Positions 1 to 7,296 of a DNA stretch of 12,694 nucleotides are shown here, piece by piece. How positions within the stretch are numbered: the stretch's first letter is position 1; each line of letters begins with the position of its first letter. Where the stretch lies: contig CAJGEA010000032.1 of assembly GCA_904502015.1 (NCBI GenBank), positions 1-12,694 of the forward strand. The letters are read 5' to 3'. The position numbers and the translations under genes are program-made. Origin of the DNA: an uncultured Clostridia bacterium. GTDB lineage: Bacteria; Bacillota; Clostridia; Oscillospirales; CAG-272. The notes under the pieces are model-generated. The model saw nothing but the letters and a program-made list of their open reading frames with translations. It was not told the DNA's origin and did not search any database.

Positions 1-1559
1 ACAGCAGCGGCAGCGGCAGCCAGCACGGCTACGGCAGCGCCGGTAGCGACAACGGAACCACAGCCCTTCTTCTCGGAAGTGGCAACGGTGGTTTCCTCAG
101 AGGCAACGGTGGTCTCCTCGGATGCATCGCCGGACTCGTCAGCGTTTGCAGTGGTCTCCTCAGGCGCATTGGTAGCGGCATCGGTCTCAGACTCACTCTC
201 GGGCTCAGTCACGGCATCCATGCCGGTATAGTTGTCGGCATACGCCTTCGCGTTGTCAACGGTGTCAAACATACCCATGTAGCAGATATCCCACTCACCG
301 TCCTGGTCCTCCCAGTAGGTGTTGGCAAAGTCAAGGCGCAGACCGTTGATTCTGCCGCCCCAATCCTTAGCGGTGGACAGGTCGATGATAACGAGAGTGT
401 ACTCTTCATCCTCACCGTAGATCGCGGAGTACTGACCGCCTTCACCAGTAGCGTACGAGGACCAGGTCATCATATGCTGATCGTCCGCAGCCAGGAAATC
501 GCCCGAGTACCACCACAGGCTACCGCCATCGTGCAGAAAATCACGGAACATAATCGCCAGAACGGGATATTCCTCCGCTCTGTAGGACAAGGACTGCTTG
601 ATGGGCCAAGTCATAAAGCCCACGTTGCCTCCCATCTTGAAATGGTAGGACAGATCGCCCTTCGCAGTAATATCCAAGGAGGATCCCATAGGATCACCGC
701 TCATGCTGCTCTTGGACGCATCCCACAGCAGAGCAGGCTTACCCGCCTCGGGTGCAGGGCAATCCTCAAAGTCAGCAATAAAGTTGAGGTTCTCCTCGGG
801 ATCCTTCTTGTCGGAGCCGGTGGGAACGGTCGCGTCGTCCTTAGAAGTACCGAACTTGGTAATGGTACCGGCAGCGACACCGCTCTTGGTACCCGAGTGC
901 ATGTGGATACCCACGTAGAACTCACCGTTAGGATCAATGGTCTCCAGATGATCGGTTACACCAACAGCGGAGCCGGCAACGGTAACGCCGCAGACTCTGA
1001 TGTCGTAGGCACTGCCGTCCCACTCAACCTCCAGCGTGTAGATCTCTCTACCGTCATCGTCCATGGTAGGCGTGATAGTGACGTCACCAAAGTGATTTGC
1101 CACATTCTCCTTGAAACTCTGGCACGAGCCCGCGCCACCCTGACCGGGGGTACGGTTCAGGTTGAGCCAGCCCTGACCATGCTGGTCGTTACCGGGTCTT
1201 GCGTTGAGGGTGTCCCACAGAGTGAAGGCAATCCAGTGGTCGGAAGCCTCGTAGGAGTAGTTGTCCACACGGAACTCCAGGTACAGACCATCCTTAATGC
1301 TGACCTTCTCTTTGGAGGAGATGGAAAGGTAGGGGGTAATGTCGGTGTAGTCGGCAGGAACGATGGTGAAACCGTCAGCCGTGTAGGTGTAGCCTGCCGC
1401 AGGGCAGAATGCCTCAGTCTTGTCGTAATCCTTAGGATCACGGAAGGTATCCCACTCACCGGGGATGTCCACCGCGCCCGTAGACAGGGTCACGACGGGG
1501 ATCATGGCAAGAACCATGATGGCACTGATCAGAAGCGCAAGGGCTCTTCTCATTTTCAT
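1..1559 (-). CDS. Secreted, probably membrane-anchored surface protein with two lectin-like regions (3' end outside window)
   Basis: The frame is open from an ATG at 1557-1559 to the left edge (519 codons, no stop), so the C-terminus is missing. An SD (AAGGAG, 9 nt upstream) and a strong promoter support the start. Residues 1-29 form a signal peptide: MKMRR, a hydrophobic core, then probable cleavage after STGA. Residues about 35-250 and 258-446 look like two beta-rich, Trp/Gly/Asp-rich domains of the lectin or carbohydrate-binding type. The second ends in a motif like FDTVDNAKAYA, which I associate with jelly-roll modules of clostridial surface proteins. Residues about 450-498 are a Ser/Thr/Glu-rich linker, followed by KKGCG (497-501) and an Ala/Val-rich segment that is probably membrane-spanning. 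No catalytic domain is recognisable. It could bind glycan at the cell surface, but that is inference. Signal peptide and tail are clear; the domain assignment is tentative. Confidence 0.8.
   Translation of the reverse strand, partial: MKMRRALALLISAIMVLAMIPVVTLSTGAVDIPGEWDTFRDPKDYDKTEAFCPAAGYTYTADGFTIVPADYTDITPYLSISSKEKVSIKDGLYLEFRVDNYSYEASDHWIAFTLWDTLNARPGNDQHGQGWLNLNRTPGQGGAGSCQSFKENVANHFGDVTITPTMDDDGREIYTLEVEWDGSAYDIRVCGVTVAGSAVGVTDHLETIDPNGEFYVGIHMHSGTKSGVAAGTITKFGTSKDDATVPTGSDKKDPEENLNFIADFEDCPAPEAGKPALLWDASKSSMSGDPMGSSLDITAKGDLSYHFKMGGNVGFMTWPIKQSLSYRAEEYPVLAIMFRDFLHDGGSLWWYSGDFLAADDQHMMTWSSYATGEGGQYSAIYGEDEEYTLVIIDLSTAKDWGGRINGLRLDFANTYWEDQDGEWDICYMGMFDTVDNAKAYADNYTGMDAVTEPESESETDAATNAPEETTANADESGDASEETTVASEETTVATSEKKGCGSVVATGAAVAVLAAAAAA
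82..123 (-). repeat. Two tandem 21-bp repeats coding the Thr/Glu-rich linker
   Basis: Two head-to-tail 21-bp units (82-102 and 103-123) differ at only a few positions and encode a seven-residue unit, SEETTVA, in the linker of the surface protein. A more degenerate copy lies nearby at about 150-170. Such short coding repeats can vary in copy number between strains and change the length of the stalk. Confidence 0.6.
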
Positions 1560-1582
1560 ATGCTTTTTCTCCTTTCAAATCA

Positions 1583-1610
1583 CATCGGGCGTGAGATACA
1601 CGTACCGATG
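1583..1610 (-). promoter_or_regulatory. 5' UTR hairpin just upstream of the surface-protein SD
   Basis: In the leader RNA of the surface-protein gene, CATCGG pairs with CCGATG, and CGTG pairs with CACG across a small internal loop, around a 5-nt loop. The hairpin lies between the predicted transcription start (about 1617) and the SD (about 1568-1576). It could protect the mRNA 5' end or influence ribosome access. A function is not shown. Confidence 0.4.
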
Positions 1611-1623
1611 CTATTTCACAGTA

Positions 1624-1652
1624 ATTATACCATAATCGATTCCGTTTTTCAA
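1624..1652 (-). promoter_or_regulatory. Sigma-A promoter of the surface-protein gene
   Basis: On the minus strand, TTGAAA (1647-1652) and a perfect TATAAT (1624-1629) are separated by 17 bp. A TG one base upstream of the -10 box makes it an extended -10. Transcription would begin near 1617 and leave a leader of about 58 nt. The gene is therefore likely transcribed apart from the rhamnosidase genes that end at 1740. Confidence 0.8.
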
Positions 1653-1739
1653 CCGATAGTTTATCCAAACTTTGCGACATGTTTTCAGCAAACTACACAA
1701 AAAATGCAAAATATTTTTGTCTTTACACATAAATATGTC

Positions 1740-3908
1740 TCATCGGGTAACATTTTTTTCGTCACCAAGGAGAATCTCGTAGTAGTACACGGGCAAAGCG
1801 CTCCATCCGTGGCACAGGCTGCCCGCGCCTCCGAAATCCGCCGCGCCTTGGATAGTTTCCCAGAACGCGGTCGCGCCGTTTTGCAGCATGTAAAGGTAGT
1901 CACGGTCGATCTCGTCGAGAATGACGGGCGAGTATTTTTCGCAGTCAACAGCCAGCAACGCGTCAAAGCGGAAGGCGTTCATGCTCAGAGTATTGGGCAC
2001 GACGTCCAGCTCGCCCACGCGGCCGCCATTGGTCGCCAATGCCTGTAAGATCATCTCGGTATCCACGTCTTTTGCCGCGCCGCAAAGCAAGCAGAGTGCC
2101 TGCGTCAAGACGGTGTATCGGCCGCCCTCCCCCTCAATAGTTTCAAACATCCTCGTTTCGGGATTGTAGAATTTCGCCGCGATGGCGGCATTGAGGGCAT
2201 CTCTGCGAGCGGACAGCTCGGACGCGCGCTCGGTCTTGCCGATGGCGGCGCAGATCTTCTCCATCGCGCCGAGGGCAAGGGAATAGAAGGCGTTCAGCGG
2301 AGATTCCAGACGGCGCACGGTTTCATTGAAGTGACCGTTCATGGTGTCCGACCACTCGTAGAAGTTCCAATACTCGATCCGTCCGTCGGGGCCGGGACCG
2401 TAGAAGTTTTCCAGAACGCCCTCGTCGGTCATGCGGGACTCAAAGGTTGCCAGAATGGACTCCAGCAGGTCGTAGTAGGTCACAGCCAGCGAGGTATCCC
2501 CCGTGTAGCGGATGTACTCCTCCATTTGCACGAAATACATGCAAGAGAAGGCGGGGATAGGCGCGTCAGCGCCCGCGGGGTAGCACAGCATGAGCAAGCC
2601 GTCCTTGCGCTGACCGTGAGCGATCAGCTCCAGCGCGGCACGGGGCGCACGGGTTTCCCCGAAAGCGTAGTAGCCGCAGAGCATCTGGTTACGGGAATCC
2701 AGCGTATAGAGTGCCTGCTCGCGCCACGGGCAATCCTCGTAATGCTCGTGCAGGCAATGCTGCAGGGTATTCTGGCAGGTGCGGTAGATGGTCTCGCGGA
2801 GAAGATTGCCACAGCGAAAATCCTTATGCACCAAGGGATAGAGCGTAGGGCGGATGCCCGCGTAGCGTACCTTGGCAGAGGGGGCATGGATAAAGAGCTG
2901 AACGTAGCGGCAGCCGAAGCGGCGGAAGGTGTGCAGGTATTGGTTACGTCCCGCCACCAGCTCCACGTCTGTCGAAAATCCGCGCACGGCGGTACGGCAC
3001 ACGCCGTCGATGAGATGCTCGCCAAAGCCCACATCCATGCGGCAGTCGTTGGGAACTTCGATATCAAAATCCAAAAATCCCGCCGTTTCGGCGCCCAGAT
3101 CCACGATGATATACACACCGTGGCAGGATTTCTCCTGCTCCGTGACAGAAAGCTCAGAGACGAAGGCATCGTCCTCTCCCGTGAGTCGGGGCAAAAATCC
3201 CTGCACGCGGCTCGTCACGAGGGCAGATTGCATGGCGGCCGCCGGATTGTAGGCATGCGTGCCGAGGGACACGTCCCACTCAAAGGGATACGTAAACGCG
3301 CCCGTACGGCACACGGCGGCGGGCAGGCGGTCGCGCAGGATCAGCTTTTCGTTGGGGCGCAAGTGAAAATCGGTGGAAATATCCGTCACCGCGCGGGAGG
3401 GGGCAAAGCCCGCGTCGCCCTCAGCTTGAAATCCGTCACGGCCACGGAGGTCAACGTGGTAGGTCGGGCCAAGCTGGGGGGAGATCAGCCGTCCCACCCC
3501 GCTGACGTACTCGGGGGAGAGGCGCGAAAGGGTTTGCGCGCCCGAGGCGGCGAGCACGTTGCCCTGCCCGTCGGCAAGCTCGTAGATGAGTCCCGCCTCG
3601 CCACGGCGGTAGGTGGAGCTGTCGATGCCTATATACCACGCGGTCACCGCCAAGCGGTTCTCGCCCTTGCGAACGAAGGCGGTCACATCCACCTTGTCGT
3701 ACACCTTGTAGTGCGGGTAATCGGCGTACTGCCCAAAGGCGGCAAGCTCTCCGTTGATCCACACGGTATAATTGGAGTCAGCCGCGATCGAGAGAGTGTA
3801 GGCTCCCTCTCCCTCGGCTTCAAAAACGGTCAAAAAATCACAAAATTCATCATTTTGCGCGAGGCTCTGCCGCCAGATCCACGCGGCCTTGCGAAACGGA
3901 TTTGCCAT
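1740..3908 (-). CDS. GH78-type alpha-L-rhamnosidase, cytoplasmic (downstream paralog)
   Basis: This 722-residue protein should hydrolyse terminal alpha-L-rhamnose from plant or bacterial glycans or glycosides. The N-terminus (KAAWIWR, then VWINGELAAFGQY) fits the beta-sandwich that precedes the GH78 barrel. The (alpha/alpha)6 region carries DCPWREQALYTLD, which places D392, E397 and D404 at the spacing of the GH78 acidic residues, E397 being the presumed general acid. FWET near the C-terminus supplies E684, the likely base. It lacks a signal peptide and is shorter than many multidomain GH78 enzymes, so it probably acts on imported oligosaccharides. The ATG has AGGAG 6 nt upstream and lies 13 nt after the upstream paralog, with which it is evidently co-transcribed. 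Its base motif, GATAFWET, departs from the paralog's GATTFWER. Family membership is secure; substrate is unknown. Confidence 0.88.
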   Translation of the reverse strand: MANPFRKAAWIWRQSLAQNDEFCDFLTVFEAEGEGAYTLSIAADSNYTVWINGELAAFGQYADYPHYKVYDKVDVTAFVRKGENRLAVTAWYIGIDSSTYRRGEAGLIYELADGQGNVLAASGAQTLSRLSPEYVSGVGRLISPQLGPTYHVDLRGRDGFQAEGDAGFAPSRAVTDISTDFHLRPNEKLILRDRLPAAVCRTGAFTYPFEWDVSLGTHAYNPAAAMQSALVTSRVQGFLPRLTGEDDAFVSELSVTEQEKSCHGVYIIVDLGAETAGFLDFDIEVPNDCRMDVGFGEHLIDGVCRTAVRGFSTDVELVAGRNQYLHTFRRFGCRYVQLFIHAPSAKVRYAGIRPTLYPLVHKDFRCGNLLRETIYRTCQNTLQHCLHEHYEDCPWREQALYTLDSRNQMLCGYYAFGETRAPRAALELIAHGQRKDGLLMLCYPAGADAPIPAFSCMYFVQMEEYIRYTGDTSLAVTYYDLLESILATFESRMTDEGVLENFYGPGPDGRIEYWNFYEWSDTMNGHFNETVRRLESPLNAFYSLALGAMEKICAAIGKTERASELSARRDALNAAIAAKFYNPETRMFETIEGEGGRYTVLTQALCLLCGAAKDVDTEMILQALATNGGRVGELDVVPNTLSMNAFRFDALLAVDCEKYSPVILDEIDRDYLYMLQNGATAFWETIQGAADFGGAGSLCHGWSALPVYYYEILLGDEKNVTR

Positions 3909-3921
3909 AGTGATCTCCTTT

Positions 3922-6078
3922 TTACTTATTTAAAAGCTCGTAGTAGTAGATGGGCAGGGCACTCCAGCCGTGGCACAGGCTGGGTACCTCGTCGTACACC
4001 GTCGCCGCGCCTATGATGCGCTCCCAGAAAGTAGTCGCGCCCTGACGGAGCATGTAGAAGTAATCCTCGTCGATCTCCCGGAGAATCACGGGGGCGTACT
4101 TCTCCCGATCCACGGCCAAAAGCGCGTCAAAGCGGAAGCAGTACATGCTCAGAGTAGCGGGATACACGGTAAGGCCAAAATTCTCTTTGCCGTTGGTGGC
4201 TACGATGGGCAGAATGCGGGACAGATCCTTCCCTTCTCCCGCGCCGCACAGCACGCACAGCGCCTGAGTCAGCACCGAATATTCGCCGCGACTGATGCAG
4301 TCATAGGTTTCAAAGAGCTTGGTTTCGGGGTTGTAGAAGACCTCCCCGATGGCGCGCGCGATGCTCGCCGCGCGGGTTCGGCAATCCTCTGCCCGATCGG
4401 TCTTGCCCAGCGTGTCGCTGATCTCGGCGTACGCTCGCAGGGCGAGGCACAGGAATGCGTTGAGGGGAGCGGCCAGGCGGGTTCTTTCGCGGTTGCCCTC
4501 GTCATAGCCGTTCATGGTGGGCTGCCACTCGTAGAAATTCCAAAAGCCGTAGAACTGATCGTAGAGCTTTGCGCCGTAGAAATGGTCGATGACACCCGAG
4601 GGCTGCATTTTGGACAAAAACGTATTCATGACGGTCTCCAGCACACCGTCGTATTGCTCGATGAGGGATTTGTCGCCCGAATACTGCACGTACTCGTTCA
4701 TGGCCACGAAGTACATACACGAGAAGAAGGGGATGGGCAGGTCAAAGCCCGCGGGGAAGCAGAGGGAGAGAAGTCCCTCGGGGCGCAGGCCGTGCGCCAT
4801 CAGCTCAAGGGATGCGCGGGGTGCCTCGTATTCGTCAAACGCGTAGTAGCCGCACAGCATTTGGTTGCGCGCGTCCATGATATACAGACATTGCTCACGC
4901 CACGGGCAATCCTCGTAATGCTCGTGCAGGCAATGGAGCAGGGTGTCCTGACACACCTTATATATGGTATCGCGCAGGAGATTGCCGCTTTGGTAGTCCT
5001 TGAATTTCAAGGGGTACACGGTGGGGCGGAGGCCCGCGTAATGCACCGTCGCCTCGCGCGCATGAACGAAAAATTGCAGATATCGGCATCCCAGACGACG
5101 GAAGGTATGCAGGTAGGTGTTGCGTCCTGCTTTCGCCAGCACGTCGCAGTAAAAGCCGCACTGCCCCGTGCGGATGCGACCATCGGACAGATGCTCGCCA
5201 AATCCAACGTCGATGCGGCAATCCTCGGACACTTCGATATCCAGATCCAGAAAGCCTGCGGTCTCCGCGCCCAGATCCACGATGAAATACAGTCCGTCCC
5301 ACGCCGCGTCCTCCTGCTCCCTCATGGCAAAATGGGTGGTCGAAGGATGCGTCACGTCGGACGTGCCGATCAGATCGCGCGGGAAGCGGTGGGAGAGGGC
5401 AGCTCGCTGCATATTGGCGTTGGGCTGATCTATGGGTTCGATATACTTGAACACGCCCATGTTGACGTATGTGGTCGGACAACGCTCCTTGAGAATGAGC
5501 TTCTTGTTCGGGCGGAGATGGAAATCGGTAGAGATATTCGGTACGGGGCGGCTTGGCGCAAATCCTGCACCGCCCGCCGTGAGAGAGAAGCCGTCGTCGG
5601 CCTTGGCATCATAGTGAAACGTATAGCCGAGCTGGCCGCTGATGCTCACGCACTGCCCCGACAAGTGTCCGCGCGAGAGACGGGAGAGGGTGTGCGCGCC
5701 CGAGTAGTCCAGGACGTCATCACCGTCGGAAATCTCGTAGATCAGCCCCGCCTCGCCGGGGTAGTAGGCCGAGCAATTATCCAGCCCGTAGTACCACACC
5801 GTGATGGCCACGCGGTTCTCGCCCGCCTGCACGAACTCGGTAACGTCCACCTTATCGCACACCTTGTAGTCGGGGTAATCGGGGTACTGTCCCCACGCCG
5901 CGAGGCGGCCGTTGATCCACACGGTGTAGTTGGAATCGGACGCGATGGTGAGGGTGTACGCTTCACCCTCCGTCCCGTCCGCAACAAAAAATGCGGATTT
6001 GAAATCGCAGAACTCATCTCGGCCCGCCTGCTCGGCGCGCCAGATCCATTGAGCCTTGGAAAAGAACTGATCGGTCAT
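3922..6078 (-). CDS. GH78-type alpha-L-rhamnosidase, cytoplasmic (upstream paralog)
   Basis: This 718-residue protein is collinear with the next gene in the operon and clearly similar over its whole length; I judge roughly half the residues identical. It should be an inverting alpha-L-rhamnosidase. The N-terminal region (KAQWIWR, VWINGRLAAWGQY) matches the GH78 beta-sandwich. DCPWREQCLYIMD gives D390, E395 (presumed acid) and D402. GATTFWER gives E686 (presumed base), followed by a C-terminal SLCHGWSALP motif shared with the paralog. It has no signal peptide or membrane segment. AAGGAG lies about 8 nt upstream of the ATG. The 37-nt gap to the radical SAM gene holds no convincing promoter or terminator, so read-through from 7139-7167 is likely. 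No sugar transporter or rhamnose-catabolic gene is visible nearby. Family is secure; substrate is unknown. Confidence 0.89.
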   Translation of the reverse strand: MTDQFFSKAQWIWRAEQAGRDEFCDFKSAFFVADGTEGEAYTLTIASDSNYTVWINGRLAAWGQYPDYPDYKVCDKVDVTEFVQAGENRVAITVWYYGLDNCSAYYPGEAGLIYEISDGDDVLDYSGAHTLSRLSRGHLSGQCVSISGQLGYTFHYDAKADDGFSLTAGGAGFAPSRPVPNISTDFHLRPNKKLILKERCPTTYVNMGVFKYIEPIDQPNANMQRAALSHRFPRDLIGTSDVTHPSTTHFAMREQEDAAWDGLYFIVDLGAETAGFLDLDIEVSEDCRIDVGFGEHLSDGRIRTGQCGFYCDVLAKAGRNTYLHTFRRLGCRYLQFFVHAREATVHYAGLRPTVYPLKFKDYQSGNLLRDTIYKVCQDTLLHCLHEHYEDCPWREQCLYIMDARNQMLCGYYAFDEYEAPRASLELMAHGLRPEGLLSLCFPAGFDLPIPFFSCMYFVAMNEYVQYSGDKSLIEQYDGVLETVMNTFLSKMQPSGVIDHFYGAKLYDQFYGFWNFYEWQPTMNGYDEGNRERTRLAAPLNAFLCLALRAYAEISDTLGKTDRAEDCRTRAASIARAIGEVFYNPETKLFETYDCISRGEYSVLTQALCVLCGAGEGKDLSRILPIVATNGKENFGLTVYPATLSMYCFRFDALLAVDREKYAPVILREIDEDYFYMLRQGATTFWERIIGAATVYDEVPSLCHGWSALPIYYYELLNK

Positions 6079-6115
6079 ATCAGCGACTCCTTTTCATGTT
6101 AAATCAATGTATTGT

Positions 6116-7105
6116 TTATAATTCTATTTGCTGTTTATATTTGGATCCTTGAACGGTTTTTCGGCGGTACAGCTCCCCGTCAATGTCGTTGATGACCGCC
6201 ATTTTCGCGCGACTCCACATGGGAGCCAACAGATCGGCCGCCGCGCCGTCTCCCGTGAGTCGGGCGACCACGGTATCGGGGGGCAACAGCTCCAGCGCGC
6301 GCACCACGGTGTCGATATACCGCTCGCGCTCCATGGGGATGTACTCACCGCCCTCGTACGTTTCAGCCAGCGCAGTATTTCGCAGGACGTGGAGCAGGTG
6401 GATCTTGACCTGATGGGGGTGAAGCGCCGCCACCGCGCGGACGGTGTCCAGCATGTCCTCCTCGCTCTCATCGGGCAGACCGAAAATGAGGTGGATGCAG
6501 GTATGAATGCGCGGGGATGCCTCGCGCAGTCGGGTATAGCCCTCCACGAAGTCGGCATAGGTATGCCCGCGGTTAATGCGCGCGGCGGTCGTGTCATGCG
6601 CCGTTTGCAGGCCCAGCTCCACCGTCAGGGTGGTGCGATCAGCCAATTCGGCAAGGTATGCTACGGTATCGGGCGGCAGGCAATCGGCGCGGCTGGCGAT
6701 GTTTACGCCCACCACATGGGGGAAGGTCAGCACCTCGTCGTAGATGCGGCGCAGATGCCGGGCGGGAGCGTAGGTATTGGTATGGGCTTGAAAATATGGG
6801 ATGCACCGCTCGACAGACCATTTTCTGGACAGGGTGGCCACGCCGCGCTCGTACTGCTCGCGCAGGGGGAGCAGGGCGGACTCGGCGAAATCCCCGCTCC
6901 CGCGCGGGGAGCAGTAGATGCAGCCGCCGTGGCCGCACCGCCCGTCGATGTTGGGGCAGGTAAAGCCCGCGTCAAGCGGGATCTTGGCGCACTTGCCGCC
7001 AAAGGTCTCTCTCAGCCAGTAGTCGTAGGTGTAGTACCGCTTATGGCTGTCGCTGTGGGGGAACGGATTTTCCTCACGCTGGGTGGGACGGCTTCTGTCC
7101 GACAT
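6116..7105 (-). CDS. TIGR01212-type (YhcC-like) radical SAM protein
   Basis: This 329-residue protein resembles E. coli YhcC, a radical SAM family of unsettled function (TIGR01212). After a YDYWLRETFG-type start, LDAGFTCPNIDG is followed by GGCIYC. C50, C62 and C65 are the expected 4Fe-4S/SAM ligands, in the long-spaced pattern of this family rather than CX3CX2C. C57 is an extra cysteine. VELGLQTAHD and HLIFGLPDE match the radical SAM barrel. An upstream in-frame ATG at 7186 would add 27 residues, but I reject it. The -10 box at 7139-7144 lies inside that extension, so transcription starts too late to include it, and the ATG at 7105 has a near-perfect SD. This is the first gene of the left operon, 37 nt ahead of the rhamnosidases. 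A role in glycan metabolism is not implied by the family. Confidence 0.87.
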   Translation of the reverse strand: MSDRSRPTQREENPFPHSDSHKRYYTYDYWLRETFGGKCAKIPLDAGFTCPNIDGRCGHGGCIYCSPRGSGDFAESALLPLREQYERGVATLSRKWSVERCIPYFQAHTNTYAPARHLRRIYDEVLTFPHVVGVNIASRADCLPPDTVAYLAELADRTTLTVELGLQTAHDTTAARINRGHTYADFVEGYTRLREASPRIHTCIHLIFGLPDESEEDMLDTVRAVAALHPHQVKIHLLHVLRNTALAETYEGGEYIPMERERYIDTVVRALELLPPDTVVARLTGDGAAADLLAPMWSRAKMAVINDIDGELYRRKTVQGSKYKQQIEL

Positions 7106-7110
7106 GGCAA

Positions 7111-7118
7111 CCTCCTTT
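7111..7118 (-). promoter_or_regulatory. Strong SD that sets the radical SAM start
   Basis: The minus strand reads AAAGGAGG, ending 5 nt before the ATG at 7103-7105. Together with the promoter position, this favours the shorter product over the ATGs at 7186 or 7147. The latter overlaps the -10 box. Confidence 0.8.
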
Positions 7119-7138
7119 CGCGGCTTTGATTTGTCCTT

Positions 7139-7167
7139 ATTATACATGATGATTCCTCGCTTGTCAA
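7139..7167 (-). promoter_or_regulatory. Perfect consensus sigma-A promoter of the radical SAM/rhamnosidase operon
   Basis: The minus strand shows TTGACA (7162-7167), a 17-bp spacer and TATAAT (7139-7144), matching consensus at all twelve positions. Transcription should start near 7132, giving a leader of about 27 nt. A promoter this strong ahead of glycoside hydrolase genes would normally need repression. The inverted repeat over its -35 box is a candidate operator. Confidence 0.88.
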
Positions 7168-7193
7168 CCGTCTTCGCCCCATGCAAGACGGTT
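7166..7193. promoter_or_regulatory. Perfect 9-10-9 inverted repeat, candidate operator between divergent promoters
   Basis: AACCGTCTT (7166-7174) and AAGACGGTT (7185-7193) are exact inverted copies with a 10-bp spacer. Their centres are 19 bp apart, close to two helical turns. The left arm overlaps the -35 box of the minus promoter by 2 bp, and the right arm lies about 22 bp upstream of the plus -35. The repeat is upstream of both predicted transcription starts, so it should act as DNA and not as an RNA hairpin. A dimeric repressor site is the simplest reading. On the plus strand the right arm runs into five T, so a terminator for antisense transcripts is the alternative. Confidence 0.55.
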
Positions 7194-7215
7194 TTTCAAA
7201 ATTCTCAAAAACCTA

Positions 7216-7244
7216 TATACAAATTTAAAAAAATATGCTATAAT
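7216..7244 (+). promoter_or_regulatory. Extended -10 promoter of the plus-strand operon
   Basis: A perfect TATAAT (7239-7244) is preceded by TGC, giving an extended -10. TATACA (7216-7221) lies 17 bp upstream and matches the -35 consensus at four of six positions. Transcription would start near 7251, leaving a leader of about 46 nt before the ATG at 7297. Confidence 0.72.
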
Positions 7245-7263
7245 ATAAGATGTATATTTATAT

Positions 7264-7277
7264 CCGCCGCACGGCGG
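7264..7277 (+). other. Small GC-rich hairpin in the leader of the plus operon
   Basis: CCGCCGCACGGCGG can fold as a 5-bp stem with a 4-nt loop, about 13 nt after the predicted transcription start and 8 nt before the SD (GAGGTG, 7286-7291). It may stabilise the 5' end of the mRNA. It is too small to be a known riboswitch. Confidence 0.35.
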
Positions 7278-7296
7278 AACACAGCGAGGTGCCACC

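Noticed and set aside
1680..1739. AT-rich partial inverted repeats after the downstream rhamnosidase, possible terminator
   Set aside because: The stems are only 5-8 A/T pairs (for example ACAAAAA with TTTTTGT) with no G/C-rich core. Termination may occur here, but the sequence does not support a call.
474..2048. 524-codon plus-strand ORF
   Set aside because: It crosses the promoter and 5' region of the surface-protein gene and overlaps the rhamnosidase antisense. The product is low-complexity with no domain and no SD. It is a shadow of GC-rich codon use.
2331..6102. Two long plus-strand ORFs (2331-4016 and 3970-6102) opposite the rhamnosidases
   Set aside because: They are Val/Gly/His/Ala/Arg-rich translations typical of antisense frames. 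The minus-strand frames carry clear GH78 motifs, SDs and tight spacing.
6079..6115. Possible -10 (TATAAA) in the gap before the upstream rhamnosidase
   Set aside because: No acceptable -35 lies 16-18 bp upstream; read-through from 7139-7167 is simpler.
6128..7129. 333-codon plus-strand ORF opposite the radical SAM gene
   Set aside because: It is antisense to a gene with intact cysteine ligands, has no SD or domain, and begins and ends near that gene's limits by chance.
7245..7296. Possible riboswitch in the leader of the plus operon
   Set aside because: The leader is only about 46 nt with one small hairpin, too short for known aptamer classes.
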